Counted from the stretch's first letter, positions 16,201 to 26,332 are shown. The stretch is 64,000 bases of DNA from CAYRAV01 sp964422365 (GCA_964422365.1 CAYRAV010000003.1:1-64000), one strand, 5' to 3'. Program-made: numbers and translations. The notes: generated by a model not told the origin, from the letters alone.

Positions 16201-19200
16201 CAGCAGTCATCATAGCTGTAGAGTGTATGGCTTCCGTCTGCATAAGTTTCCTTCTGCAGTTTTCCGTTTGGGTAGTATTCATAAGCGGTGCTGTTGGAGC
16301 GGGCATCGGTTTTTTGGATGATTTCCCCGCGTTTGTTATACTTATATGTGGTTCTGTTCCCGTTTTCGTCTGTTTCGGCTGTTACCCTTCCCGCCGCATC
16401 ATAAGTGTAGGTTTTTTCTGTCCCGTCTGCTGCGGTCTGTTTTGTGACACGGCCTTCTGCATCTTTTTCGTAAGTGAGTTTTGTAGAATCCCCTCCCCTT
16501 TTTATGTATGACAGTTCACCATTCCCGTCGTATCCGTAATATGTTGTGTTTCCCTCTGCGTCGGTTACGGAGGTTTTGTTCCCGTCGGCATCATAGGTAT
16601 ATTTTACCGTGCTGTATGCCGTATCGGAATCTTTCATGACGGTTTCTTTTATTAAACGGTTCAGCCTGTCGTATTCATACTTTGTGGTTTTGCCGCAGCT
16701 GTCTGTTTCCCGTATCAGGTTCCCGGTGCTGTCATAGGCATAGGTGGTGCTGTTTCCGTTCATGTCGGTCAGTTTTGTTAAATATCCGTCCGTATATGCA
16801 TATTTTCTGGTCCCCAGCCCTATGGTGGTTTCCTCTGTCACCTGTCCGTCTGCATTATAACTGTATGTGACGGTTTTTCCTGAGCTGTATACGATCCGGA
16901 CCGGCAGGTTCCTGTCATTGTATGTATATGTTGTGCTGTTCCCCCTGCCGTCTGTTACCGAGGTCAGATTGCTGGCAGAATCATATTCCATCAGCGTTAT
17001 TTTCCCATAGGCATCCATAATCTTTGTCTGGTTCCCGTTTTCATCATAAGTGTAATATACTGCCTGGTTTTCTGCATCCCTGACCGAGAGCAGATTGCTT
17101 TGTGCATCATACATGTATACGGTTGTTTCGCTGTTTCCGTTTGTGGAACGGAGGAGGTTTCCGCTTCTGTCACTGACTGCTTTTTCTACTGCCCCGGTGC
17201 GGTCTGTAATGGTAACGGACAGGTTTCCGCCGGCGGCACTGTCATCATAACTAAATATCGTGCGGTTTCCCTCTGCATCCTTCTGTGACACCACCCTGCC
17301 TTTTTCATCATATTTGTTTGTAACCTTTACAGTGCCGCTGCCATTCTTCTTTGTCAGGAGATGCCCGTCTTTGTCATAGGTGTAAGCGGTTGTTTCGCCC
17401 AGCGGGTTGGTGATGGCGGTTAAGCACTGGTTTTCATAGGTAAATTCTGTGGCACGTCCTGTGCTGTCTGTTACTTTTTTCAGGTATCCGTCTGTATTAT
17501 AGTGCAGGTAAATGCTCTGCCCTGCTGCCTTTTCCGTGACTGTGACAAGCTGGCTGCCGGAATCTTCTTCTGTTCCATATTTCAATGTTAATTCCCTCTT
17601 GCTGCGGTCAGTCATTCCGGTAAGCCTGCCCTGCCTGTTAAACTCATAGACCATGCCGCTTGGCAGTGTTAATGTGTAGGACAAATCTTTGTTTCTCTGC
17701 AGTACTGCTTTGTCCATTCCGGCTGAAATACATAAATATTTCTGCTCATCCGGCAGGTCTTCGGACAATATAATCTGCTGCCCGTTGATATAATTTCCGT
17801 AAACCACACTGTGAGTGACTGCTTCCTCTCGCACAAAGGTGGAATAACTGTCTGGTGTCCAGTACAGGTTGACCAGCCCGCCTTCTTCCTTCAGGCATGC
17901 CTGGAAGTTATGGCTCCAGCCTTTTCCCATTTCCCCTTTTGTATCTGTGAGCATGGAGCTGTAATTCAGGTCCAGGGATACAGCTGTCCCCCCATTTACT
18001 GCCAGTGCCTCATATTCCTCCACAAAAGCACCTGATGTGGTGTCCACCGGGTCGCCCCATGTGTTGGTATCTATTGTCATGCGTTTTATAATGCTGCATG
18101 ATGCGTGGCTGCTGATTGGGCTGACGATGACATTCACGCCTAAGTTTTTGCCCTGTATCGTGTTTACAAAGCTGTCTACCAGGCTGAAATAGTACTCTCC
18201 TTCGTCATACTGTCCTGTGGAAGCCGGGGCTGCCATGACGGTGGTTCCGTACAGGGTGTCTCCCGGTGCAAAGACACCAATTTCCAGCGTGTCGCCTTCA
18301 TAAAGCACCGGCACTGTGCGGCATTTGTCTGCACCGCTTACATAATAATCACTTCCTCTGCTTTCTGTGATATAAACTTCCCCTGTGTCCAGATCCACAA
18401 TTTTCTGTGAACGGTATTCTCCCGGCACTTTATAGCTGCCCAAGGTTGTCTTCAGGTTATAAAAATACCTGGAGGAAGTGTTTGTCAACTCATATTGTAT
18501 GTAACATGCTTCTCCCACATATGCCGCACTTTCCGGCATGATGGTAAGCTGCAGCCCTTCTCCCATCTGTACACTGACATCACTTTTTGTCTCAAATACT
18601 GCCTTTACTTCTTTGTGAAACGGCATAAGCGTTCCGCTGAAATCTGCCGACAAGCTGTAGCTTCCCGATTTGTCACCTTTCACATACCAGATAGCGGATG
18701 CGGACTGCTGCCCGGAAATATCCCCCATGGCAGCTCTCAGCTGCTGCTGTTCTGAGTTCAGGGATACCAGAGACAGTCCGTCAGGCAGGTTTAAGGCTGC
18801 TGAGGAATTCTCTAATACAAACTTCGGTGCTGCTGCATTGATGACACCCAGTTCCACTGAGAACATTTCTTTCAGCCATGAGATGCTTCCCACATCGCTT
18901 AAGTATGCAAGCAGCGGAATCTCTTCTTCTGCTTCTCCTCTCTCAACGGGTATGGAATAAAATACAGCCGGCTTTTCCTTATTGTCTGTACCGCCGCCTC
19001 CGCTGCCGGCATTGCCTCCGCCTCCGCCGGTTACTGCTGCCTTTACTGTTCCACTGCCGGTTACTGTAATTTCATATTCCACAGGCAATGGGGATTCTGC
19101 GAAGACCAGGGTGACTGCATAAGAAAAGGTATTATAATTGCTGGGATCACTAAGGTCAATGCCTGCAGCCACAATTTCAGCAAGTTCCATTTTCCTTACT

Positions 19201-22200
19201 TCCAGATTTCCGACAACAATGTCTCCTTTTTCAAGGACAATCTTCGCTGTTTTCTGTTTTCCGCCTTCAATATTGATGTATCTTTCTGCCGGAAGGTGGT
19301 TCTGTTTATATGCGGCCATCTGGTAAGTTCCGTTTTCGCCGCTGATTGTCACCCTGCCTTCTGCATTTGTTATGAAAGTCTGTCCTGAATCCCTGCTGTT
19401 GTCATTGACATATACACAGGCAGATGAGAGCGGTGCATTGTTGGTATCCACTACCTGTACGGTAACTGTTCCGGCTGTGGATGCTTCATAAACCACTACT
19501 GTAATTTTTGTGGATGCCTGATTGCCTGCTGCATCTTTTACTGTTAAAACTACCGTATATGTTCCTGCTTCTTTGTAAATGTGTTTTGGCTGGGCTCCCG
19601 TTAAGGTGGTCCCATCACCCATCTTCCACCTGTATTCCGTTACCCTGACATTGTCAGTGGAACCAGTACCGTCAAAAGCAATCTCCATTCCTGCCACTCC
19701 GGACATGTTAGAGGATGCATCTGCTATGGGTGCAATGGTGTCTTCGCTGCCTGCTGAGGCTGTTATTACATTGCTTTTGCTGTAATTACCGCTGCCATCA
19801 TAAGTATATACATAGTAAGAATATTCCACTTCAGGAATGACATCAAAATCTGCATAAGCGGTATCTGTACCACTCATAATGCAGGTATATTTTTCTTCAT
19901 TGTATGCCCTGCGGTATAATTCAAAATGGTCAAAATCCTCTTCTTCGGCCTCTTTCCATGACAAATCAACCTCCCAGTTTGCTTCTTCTGCTTTCAGTTC
20001 TGCTTTTTCAGGTGCATCTGCATCCAGTACAAAAGATGTTGTATATGCTGCACTTCTGTTTCCGTTGATATCCACAGCATATACATTAAAGTCATATGTA
20101 CCGCTTTCCAGGTCTTTGGTATCCCAGTTCAAAGTTACTAGTTTTTCAGAGGCATTTACTTTTATGGTATCCGCAGTTGTCCATGTGTCACTGTCATCCC
20201 CGGATTTATATTCTGCTGTTAATTCCGATACTTTTACATTATCATAAACCAGCACCTTAATTTCTGCATTTTGTCCTACAATACTGCCCTCCTGCGGAGA
20301 AATACTGTAAATAACCGGTGCCTTTGTATCCTTCTGTACATCTGCTGCTGTTTCATTGGAATACTCACTTTCATTTCCAGCCATATCAACTGATGTAATC
20401 TTATAACGGTATGTCTGTCCATATTCTACAGAACTATCATAATAATTGGAATTCATACATTTATTTACAAGCACATCATAAATGCCGCTTTCTTCCTCTG
20501 CACGGTAAATCTTATAATAAGCGGTATCTGCTGCCTCTGGTGCTGTCCATGTCAGTGCAATATATCCTTCATTGCCTTCCGCCTTAAAATCTTTGATTGC
20601 TTCCGGTGCTGTTCTGTCAATGACATATGAATTTGTCAGTATGCCATCTGCATACACATTTTCATTTCCAGCAGTATCATATACATGCACCCGCACATAT
20701 ATACTGCCTTCCGGAAGTTCTGATAGATTCCATCTGTATGTGAATGTATGACTTGCCGCTGCTTTCTTTTCTATCTGTGTTAATCCGGTCCAGTCCTTCT
20801 CATCCAGTGAATACTCAAATACAGCCTTTTCCACTCCTATATTGTCTGTGGCTGTAACAGATAAGAAGATTGTTTTACTAAATGTTTTTGCTGCCGGTAG
20901 AAATTGTGTGATCACCGGCGGAGTTGTATCTTCCTTTGTTATAATCTCAGCTTCGTCTGATTCCTCCCCGCGGTTTCCCAATGTATCATATCCCACTACA
21001 CGGAAAGTATATTTTGTATCTGCATCCAGGTTTTTGATATGCATCCCTAATACATTGGATACTGTCCCAACACTAACAAATGTTCCATCTATCAGCTGCT
21101 CCACCTGAAAATAGGCGAAATCATCCTCCTTTACATCCTCCCATTTCAGACTTACATAGGAAGAGTCGGCAGTTACACTGGTTACATTGATTTTTGAAAT
21201 TCCTGTATTATCTACAATATATTTCTGAGTGTATTCCTCTTCTGTGTAGTTTCCGTTTTTGTCTAAGGCGATTGCTCTCACTACATATGTTCCATCTTCT
21301 AACTCTGCATTGTTCCATGTAAAGACAGCCTGCCCGTTACTGGAGGCTTTCTTCTCATCAATGGCAATCCACTCATCATTTAGCCGGTATTCTAACATAA
21401 CAGAATCAATACCTGCTGCATCATATGCCTGAACAGTAATCTTACTTTTTTTGTTAATTTTACTATTACCGGATGGCTGGATGCTTTCAATCACAGGAGC
21501 GGTCTTGTCCTCTTCCACTTTGATGGATACAGTTTCAGAAGGACTGCTTTCCTGATTATATTCATCTGTTGCTGTTACATAATATTCATATGTCTTTCCA
21601 ATTTTTACATCTGCATCCTGATAAAAAATAATATACCCGCCATCTACTCTGCTTACAGCTTTAAATGCAGTTTCCTCTTCTGCTTTTCGATACACAGTAT
21701 GATATTTTACGTCTACACTGATAGAAGTAAGAAAGTTTAATGTAACCACACCATCTTGTGAAACAGCATTTGGCTTCTCTGGTGCGTCTGGTGCATCTTT
21801 ATCTAATTGATAGATTACTTCCATTGTATCTGTATTGTTGTCTGCATCATACAAAATGGCACGTACAATATATTCTCCGCTGTGCAAATTACTGATGTCC
21901 CATGTAACAGCAGCATACAATTCTTTGCTGTTATAAGTCCGCTGCCCAACCATGTTTGCATTTATTTTTTCCCATGTTTCACCATTATCCCTGCTGTATT
22001 CTAATTGAATTTTATTGCCTGTACTATTTCCTACATTTTTGAAGAAAACCTGAATATTTACATTGCTGCCGCCTAATTTGCTGTGACCGGCTGGTGTAAT
22101 ACGGTTAATGGATGGTTTCTCCGCAAATCCGTTTATTTGGTCACAAAGCTCTGACTGGTTGCCGGCTTCGTCATAAGCAAGCACCTGATAGGTATAAGTC

Positions 22201-24998
22201 TTTCCTGCAGCAACTGTGCTGTCTTTATATTCTGTGTTATTTCCGGCATCTTGCAGAAATTCGCCATTCCGGTATACTTGATATCCGGTTGTTTCTACAT
22301 TGTCTTCTGAAAAATCCCACCCCAGCACAACAGAAGAACCTGTTTTGGATTTTACCTTTAGGTTTTCTGGTACTTTTGGTGCTTCTTCATCTTTCAATGT
22401 CATTACCGTTAATTCGTCTGAAGGTTCCGAACTGTTACGCACTTCATCAAAAGCATATATGATATAAGTATATGCTGTGTTTGGTTTTAAATTTTTATCT
22501 GTATATTTTGTACTTCCAGTGGTTGCAATTCTTGAACCATTACGGTAAACTTCATAACCGGCAACACCTTGATTGTCTGCTGCGTCCTCCCATTCTATTT
22601 TCAGGCTGGAGGCCCCTGCCTCAGATACAAATACAGTCGTTACCTTTGAAGGTGCTTCTTCATCTTTTATGTTATGAATGAATGTATCACACAACTTTTT
22701 CATATCTGTAGAAAACAGATAGTTTGAATCATTTCTCGTAAGCTCTAATGCAGCAAACTTAGAATCCCCGGCATTTCCAAAGTGAATGACCTGCGTATAC
22801 TTTTTGCCTGCAATTCCTGCTTTTCCGCTTAGAATCACTTTATGAGCATCTGTTGCACAGAAATTATAGCTATTTCCACCAATCTGGGTAAAATCACCCT
22901 TTACTTCTAAGACTCCATTGGTCAGATAACCTTTATGTGTATAACCAGAGGATGTACTAAAATCGCCGCCGACTATAATATAATCTAACGCATTTGTCAT
23001 TACCAGATAAGAGTATCCTGACATTGTAAAATTGCTGCTGCATTGTATCTTTCCACCATTTACACGAAAAATACCGGAAGTAATATTGATATTTCTTGCC
23101 TTCACTGCTTTTCCATTTACATCCAGACCATTTTCAAGCGTGAATGTCCCGCCGATTGTGAAATCTTCTTCACAGGTATTTGCAGCTGTCAAAGTTACAT
23201 TTCCGCTGTAATTGCTGCCTGCCAGCTGTGAAAGCTTTCCAATATAAACAGAGCCTGACCCGGCAATATTTCCGCTTTCGTCTGTTACAGTTCCAGTAAC
23301 ATACACCACACTGTTTATCTTTACTTTTTTTGAAGATGTGTTTTTTATCACAATATTTGCAATACGGTTTGTGCTTGCAGAAGAAGATGCAAAACTTACA
23401 ATCTGTGTATCCAAACCGGAAAGTTTTAAAGTATGCTGCTGTGCAGATGCAAATGTCCCATTAGCATTATACTGGTACACATCTCCTTTTACTTCCAAAG
23501 TCCCTGCCAGTAAACAGTCCGTATGATCTGCATTGGATTGGAATACAAAATCCCCTCCAACACAAACCATATCTTTTTCCTGTGTCATAACCAAAATGCC
23601 GCTGCTTACTGTATATGAACTATTCTCTCCTGAAATATTCTCTCCTTGTATTCTAACATCTTTTGTAACATTTAGGAAACCGCCATTGATTTTCAGTTCG
23701 CCTGCTCCCAATATGAGATTCCCATTAACTGTTAAATTGTGCCCATTCAGGTCCATCGTTCCATCTGCAATGTACAGATCATCTTCAATGACCATATCAT
23801 CTGTCAGAGTCCATCCGGACACACTGTGATTACCATAACTTATTTTAGAACCATAATTTATCAACTGGTTGGCATGTATCGTTGTATCAGAATAGATTCC
23901 TTCCTCACTTGTATTTCTTAATTCTACAATGTTTAGATATGAATTGACAGAATCAAACCGAATCGTTTGTTTTTTACTTCCGCTAAAAATGGTTGTATGG
24001 GTTCCCCCTGCCATACAGTTGCTGGAATTTATTGAAGTCTTCTGGGTAAAATCCCCTTTGATTTCCCATGTTCCCGCTGTCAGGAAATCCCTATATGAAT
24101 AGCGGTTGTTCATCAATACATTTCCATTGACACAGAAATAATCCGCACTGTTTGTCATCCGCAGATAATTGTATGTATACCAGTTATCTCCAACCGTATA
24201 ATCCCCCTGGCACACTGCCTTTCCGCCATCAATAAAAAATGTTCCGCTTGTATGGTGAATGTTTCCATCCACTTCCAGCTGGTTTCCATTCAGTTCAAGG
24301 TCAGATGCTATTGTCAGGTCCTTTCCAACCGCAAAATCCGCCCCCAGGTACACTCTGTTTCCAATTGTTACATTTCCTGTTACGGTCAACTCTTCCGGTG
24401 TTGTCATACTTTCTGTATAATACAGGTTTCCATGAAAAGTATGATTCTCAAATGTTGTGGTTTTAACCAGCATAAGATAACCGCTTGTCTTATTCCCATG
24501 GTCATTGACTGCCCCGGCTGCCATTGCCCTATTTCCGCCAAATACAACACCCTCTTCGCTTTCATTTGTGATTTCCAAACCGGCAAAATAAGAATAGCCA
24601 ATTCCCGTATTGGCAAAATTAACTTCCTGTTTTTCTTCTCCGCTCAGCAGTACCTTATGCGTTCCGCCTGCCGCAAAATTCTCATAAGATACATACTGCT
24701 TCTGGGTAAAGTTTCCCTGTACTTCCAAAGTCCCCGCTGTAAGTTTGGATTTATGGCTTGCAATAGAGCCTTGTACAAAGTTTCCTTTTACTTTTACATA
24801 ATCCTCATTATCTGTCATGATAAGAGTGCCCCTGCTCTTTCCATAAACGTCAGTTCCCTCTGTCTCACGTTTGGATTCAATCTGGTAATTCCCTTCTACC
24901 ACCAGATTGCCGCCATTTACAGTTACAGTTCCGCCCTCCTGTATGAAATCTCTCACCCATACGATATCTTTTCTTTGATACCCATACCCTTTCTTCAT
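13239..24998 (-). CDS. Giant Rhs polymorphic toxin with HNH-type nuclease tail, 3919 aa
   Basis: Residues 1-~775 are repeats of the type G-x-L-x-V-x-G-N-F-x-Q, suggesting a beta-helix stalk. Residues ~778-1750 hold repeated Fn3/Ig-like domains (first D-E-E-A-P-S-K-V). A PKD domain (~1750-1840, GDGTTLTG...AGTYTVVLTVKDAAGN) and a carboxypeptidase-regulatory-like domain follow. A DUF6531-like start (NTWGDPVDTTSGAF, ~2306), ~1,000 residues of YD repeats, the Rhs core (~3520-3610), the seam (~3786) and the toxin complete it. The toxin has C-P-T-C-G, D-L-D-H-Y-P, N-S-D-L-R and C-S-P-C-N-Q-G-H, fitting an HNH/EndoVII nuclease with a zinc site. The start MKKGYGYQRK has no ribosome site, and no hydrophobic segment follows, so the export signal appears lost or was never here. 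The body is clearly more GC-rich than the toxin and immunity parts. Confidence 0.85.
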   Translation of the reverse strand: MKKGYGYQRKDIVWVRDFIQEGGTVTVNGGNLVVEGNYQIESKRETEGTDVYGKSRGTLIMTDNEDYVKVKGNFVQGSIASHKSKLTAGTLEVQGNFTQKQYVSYENFAAGGTHKVLLSGEEKQEVNFANTGIGYSYFAGLEITNESEEGVVFGGNRAMAAGAVNDHGNKTSGYLMLVKTTTFENHTFHGNLYYTESMTTPEELTVTGNVTIGNRVYLGADFAVGKDLTIASDLELNGNQLEVDGNIHHTSGTFFIDGGKAVCQGDYTVGDNWYTYNYLRMTNSADYFCVNGNVLMNNRYSYRDFLTAGTWEIKGDFTQKTSINSSNCMAGGTHTTIFSGSKKQTIRFDSVNSYLNIVELRNTSEEGIYSDTTIHANQLINYGSKISYGNHSVSGWTLTDDMVIEDDLYIADGTMDLNGHNLTVNGNLILGAGELKINGGFLNVTKDVRIQGENISGENSSYTVSSGILVMTQEKDMVCVGGDFVFQSNADHTDCLLAGTLEVKGDVYQYNANGTFASAQQHTLKLSGLDTQIVSFASSSASTNRIANIVIKNTSSKKVKINSVVYVTGTVTDESGNIAGSGSVYIGKLSQLAGSNYSGNVTLTAANTCEEDFTIGGTFTLENGLDVNGKAVKARNINITSGIFRVNGGKIQCSSNFTMSGYSYLVMTNALDYIIVGGDFSTSSGYTHKGYLTNGVLEVKGDFTQIGGNSYNFCATDAHKVILSGKAGIAGKKYTQVIHFGNAGDSKFAALELTRNDSNYLFSTDMKKLCDTFIHNIKDEEAPSKVTTVFVSEAGASSLKIEWEDAADNQGVAGYEVYRNGSRIATTGSTKYTDKNLKPNTAYTYIIYAFDEVRNSSEPSDELTVMTLKDEEAPKVPENLKVKSKTGSSVVLGWDFSEDNVETTGYQVYRNGEFLQDAGNNTEYKDSTVAAGKTYTYQVLAYDEAGNQSELCDQINGFAEKPSINRITPAGHSKLGGSNVNIQVFFKNVGNSTGNKIQLEYSRDNGETWEKINANMVGQRTYNSKELYAAVTWDISNLHSGEYIVRAILYDADNNTDTMEVIYQLDKDAPDAPEKPNAVSQDGVVTLNFLTSISVDVKYHTVYRKAEEETAFKAVSRVDGGYIIFYQDADVKIGKTYEYYVTATDEYNQESSPSETVSIKVEEDKTAPVIESIQPSGNSKINKKSKITVQAYDAAGIDSVMLEYRLNDEWIAIDEKKASSNGQAVFTWNNAELEDGTYVVRAIALDKNGNYTEEEYTQKYIVDNTGISKINVTSVTADSSYVSLKWEDVKEDDFAYFQVEQLIDGTFVSVGTVSNVLGMHIKNLDADTKYTFRVVGYDTLGNRGEESDEAEIITKEDTTPPVITQFLPAAKTFSKTIFLSVTATDNIGVEKAVFEYSLDEKDWTGLTQIEKKAAASHTFTYRWNLSELPEGSIYVRVHVYDTAGNENVYADGILTNSYVIDRTAPEAIKDFKAEGNEGYIALTWTAPEAADTAYYKIYRAEEESGIYDVLVNKCMNSNYYDSSVEYGQTYRYKITSVDMAGNESEYSNETAADVQKDTKAPVIYSISPQEGSIVGQNAEIKVLVYDNVKVSELTAEYKSGDDSDTWTTADTIKVNASEKLVTLNWDTKDLESGTYDFNVYAVDINGNRSAAYTTSFVLDADAPEKAELKAEEANWEVDLSWKEAEEEDFDHFELYRRAYNEEKYTCIMSGTDTAYADFDVIPEVEYSYYVYTYDGSGNYSKSNVITASAGSEDTIAPIADASSNMSGVAGMEIAFDGTGSTDNVRVTEYRWKMGDGTTLTGAQPKHIYKEAGTYTVVLTVKDAAGNQASTKITVVVYEASTAGTVTVQVVDTNNAPLSSACVYVNDNSRDSGQTFITNAEGRVTISGENGTYQMAAYKQNHLPAERYINIEGGKQKTAKIVLEKGDIVVGNLEVRKMELAEIVAAGIDLSDPSNYNTFSYAVTLVFAESPLPVEYEITVTGSGTVKAAVTGGGGGNAGSGGGGTDNKEKPAVFYSIPVERGEAEEEIPLLAYLSDVGSISWLKEMFSVELGVINAAAPKFVLENSSAALNLPDGLSLVSLNSEQQQLRAAMGDISGQQSASAIWYVKGDKSGSYSLSADFSGTLMPFHKEVKAVFETKSDVSVQMGEGLQLTIMPESAAYVGEACYIQYELTNTSSRYFYNLKTTLGSYKVPGEYRSQKIVDLDTGEVYITESRGSDYYVSGADKCRTVPVLYEGDTLEIGVFAPGDTLYGTTVMAAPASTGQYDEGEYYFSLVDSFVNTIQGKNLGVNVIVSPISSHASCSIIKRMTIDTNTWGDPVDTTSGAFVEEYEALAVNGGTAVSLDLNYSSMLTDTKGEMGKGWSHNFQACLKEEGGLVNLYWTPDSYSTFVREEAVTHSVVYGNYINGQQIILSEDLPDEQKYLCISAGMDKAVLQRNKDLSYTLTLPSGMVYEFNRQGRLTGMTDRSKRELTLKYGTEEDSGSQLVTVTEKAAGQSIYLHYNTDGYLKKVTDSTGRATEFTYENQCLTAITNPLGETTAYTYDKDGHLLTKKNGSGTVKVTNKYDEKGRVVSQKDAEGNRTIFSYDDSAAGGNLSVTITDRTGAVEKAVSDRSGNLLRSTNGNSETTVYMYDAQSNLLSVRDAENQAVYYTYDENGNQTKIMDAYGKITLMEYDSASNLTSVTDGRGNSTTYTYNDRNLPVRIVYSSGKTVTYSYNADGQVTEETTIGLGTRKYAYTDGYLTKLTDMNGNSTTYAYDSTGNLIRETDSCGKTTKYEYDRLNRLIKETVMKDSDTAYSTVKYTYDADGNKTSVTDAEGNTTYYGYDGNGELSYIKRGGDSTKLTYEKDAEGRVTKQTAADGTEKTYTYDAAGRVTAETDENGNRTTYKYNKRGEIIQKTDARSNSTAYEYYPNGKLQKETYADGSHTLYSYDDCWNLARITESDGTSTTYEYDSVGNVTCIRDALGNEQTYAYDTYGRKVSETDPNGNTTSYTYDAEGSCLTQTNALGETVSYTYDSENRLLTVSHPNEENRMVKVTYEYDLYGRNTKVTDECGSTARKTYDRNGNVLTVVDALGVTVQTCRYDENNQPVSVMDALGITDRYAYDVMGNLTNLTAQADTDTEQETKYAYNADGTLSKVEDAAEGTASYAYDAAGNITGVTDPMGGTTAYTYDELGRVTKETGAAGSERAYYYNEAGLLKKYANAEGETTKYTYDAAGRLTNIRDKAGSIAYTYDKNGNVVKAEDENGVIERTYDALNRVSSYTDCNGNTITYTYNAMGSLKTMTYPDGEKITCHYYDNGKLKSVTDSQGHMTSYEYDRNGLVMAQNNSDGTTDTYEYDKAGQLVKQQVVKGTEVLSEITYTYDEAGNIASKESSMPEGAAGSIPSVKMTYDRADRLKTYNGEEVIYDAEGNMTYGPDADGIMTEYTYNCRNQLVQAGNIKYEYDAEGNRTAQTDLETGTRTEYVNNTAGTLTQVITATETGGGKTETTTYVYGNGLISQNSSPGYLTFHYNNTGSTILLTDAQGKPEESYSYGPYGELLSGDRNKTAYLYNGMYGVATDTGGLYYMRARYYNVSIKRFINRDIVTGTIGNSQSLNRYAYVQGNPITLTDPFGLSPNISLTGIGHAALDLLGIIPGLDLCDGINAAWYFHEGDYSNAILSTAAVVPLLGSVVGNGIKWGAKGAANAVKIADTIKAGSRIIGNASALILSGSQAVETVKNIHTAYVETGEIFSWGNAKEFITLGLSVAGMGLAGSSMAKSGKSLKAMWQGESVVQSAAVSNATKKVAGGSSSGLRYDLQMFAGKGGSDSLYKRSGFRKKARIKAEAEAPRDSSGNMICPTCGEVIPKKIVINTKNGPRTRVGYDLDHYPTTWAERVETMKASSKKYTRKQVLDEYNSDLRVQCSPCNQGHQFEGVKGEFANEK

Positions 24999-25106
24999 TA
25001 TTTTTAGGATACCATTCCACCATACAGCTATCCTTTTATAAAGAAAATACTCTGCATGAAGTACCTAACCAGCTGACAATCTAATAAACTGCTTGCTTGG
25101 ATTCCC

Positions 25107-25170
25107 TGATACAGTATTCAAAAATCCAATACAGTGTCTGCCACAGCTGCATTTTTTGAATACTATATCA
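25107..25170. repeat. Long inverted repeat upstream of the Rhs gene
   Basis: TGATACAGTATTCAAAAA pairs with TTTTTGAATACTATATCA across a ~26-base loop, about 110 bases upstream of the Rhs start. It could form a leader hairpin or mark the end of a lost mobile element. The stretch 25171-25434 is very AT-rich and shows no gene. Confidence 0.6.
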
Positions 25171-25434
25171 AAAATACATTAAATATAGTTTGATTAAATC
25201 TAACTGTATTATAATACTATATTTAGCAGAAAATATATATTGTGGTAAATTCTAAACGATACGGCTAAATGGTAACATTATTATGTCTTTAAGAAATAAC
25301 AAATTATATTAATTCCAATATATAACATCACTCTACCATATCTTTTTCTTTAACACAATATAATTTATCAAAAAATGAAAAAAATCTCGAATTTTGTTGT
25401 TTTTTGTATTATTACTTTTCATTTTTTACCTAAT

Positions 25435-25490
25435 AAAAAAAGAGTGAACCACAAAGCAGTTTTTCTGCTCATCCTTCACTCTTTCATCAT
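25435..25490 (-). terminator. Rho-independent terminator
   Basis: AAAGAGTGAA/TTCACTCTTT stem with an inner AGCAG/CTGCT stem. On the minus strand it is followed by a long T-run, so it stops transcription coming from the direction of the sensor kinase before the Rhs gene. Confidence 0.65.
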
Positions 25491-25551
25491 ATCTCTACAG
25501 TTGGGAATACGTATGTCATTATCATAATATTTGTCAACTGATATAAAATAC

Positions 25552-25582
25552 AAAAAGACAACCTTAGTCCGGTTGTCTTTTC
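25552..25582 (-). terminator. Rho-independent terminator
   Basis: An 11-bp stem AAAAGACAACC/GGTTGTCTTTT with a 7-base loop, with a T-tract on the minus strand. Together with the hairpin at 25435 it insulates the Rhs locus from upstream minus-strand transcription. Confidence 0.75.
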
Positions 25583-25599
25583 AATATTTTTCTATAACC

Positions 25600-25800
25600 C
25601 AAAATGCCGATTCCTGAACTTTGACGCCTAGCTTATGCTAGGTGGGTGACCTCACATAGACTTCTGCCTTCCGCTGCATAATGACGGCTTGACATCCATC
25701 TATAAATATTGGAATCCCGTTTTATGTCATGTAGGTTCAAAATATCAGGATTGCCGAACATCTCAGGAATTCTGTTACTGTTATTATAGCCTATTCCTGT
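25600..25800. other. Structured non-coding stretch, possible mobile-element remnant
   Basis: Contains a CCTAGCTTATGCTAGG hairpin. On the minus strand it has an open stretch reading NSNRIPEMFGNPDILNLHDI through RHYAAEGRSLCEVTHLA, ending at the hairpin. A short reading frame running into a hairpin near an element end is reminiscent of IS200/IS605 tnpB 3' ends, but I cannot match it to a known transposase. It may instead be an RNA element or a degenerate gene. Confidence 0.25.
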
Positions 25801-25883
25801 CTACATTGCAAGACAAGATTTGTGTTTTTTCTTTATTATTTCTATGAAAGTACCCTTTTTGCTTTAGCAAAAAACTGAATTCA

Positions 25884-25951
25884 GGTATACCCTAATGGGC
25901 ATACCGCAATTCATGCCCATTAGGGCTGGCGGACTTCGTCTGATAAGGTAT
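25884..25951. repeat. Dispersed repeat B, copy 1
   Basis: An imperfect palindrome around CCTAATGGGCAT/ATGCCCATTAGG followed by GCTGGCGGACTTCGTC and TAAGGTAT. The reverse complement recurs at 52114-52178, inside repeat A. No gene is visible between here and 26332. Confidence 0.75.
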
Positions 25952-26040
25952 TTCGACATGCATCTCATAACTTTCATTTATGGTGGTGCACTAAGGATGC
26001 ATGGAGGTTTTGTAACTATTGCTGCAGTTCAACCATACAG

Positions 26041-26092
26041 ATACAATTGTGCAATATGCACGTAGGAGTTTGCTCATAAAGTACAATTTGTA
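26041..26092. repeat. Dispersed repeat C, degenerate copy
   Basis: ACAATTGTGCAATATGCACG, then TAGGAGTTTGCTCA and a partial right arm. It matches 29515-29575 and 50837-50901 but with a damaged right half. The flank 26005-26036 (TTGTAACTATTGCTGCAG...) also resembles the flank of the copy at 50901. Confidence 0.6.
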
Positions 26093-26332
26093 CATATAAC
26101 TTTATCGCCAGCAACAGCATCATAAGCAAAATAACCAGTCAGAACATTTTATTTTAGTGAATATATATATTCTGGCATTTTGTGAATGGCATCTTCTGAA
26201 TGGTTACTGTTGTTTTATTATATGCTCTTTTCAAAATTATATTCTGTTGGAAAACAAAAAATTTTACTATTTCTGCATGGATAAACTATAAGTTCAAAAC
26301 CCATTCTTTTCCAAAATCTATTTGGAATTTGT

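Noticed and set aside
13453..24466. Many plus-strand open frames opposite the Rhs gene
   Set aside because: They are antisense shadows of a GC-richer repetitive gene. None has a ribosome site or recognisable domain, and they recur wherever the Rhs core recurs.
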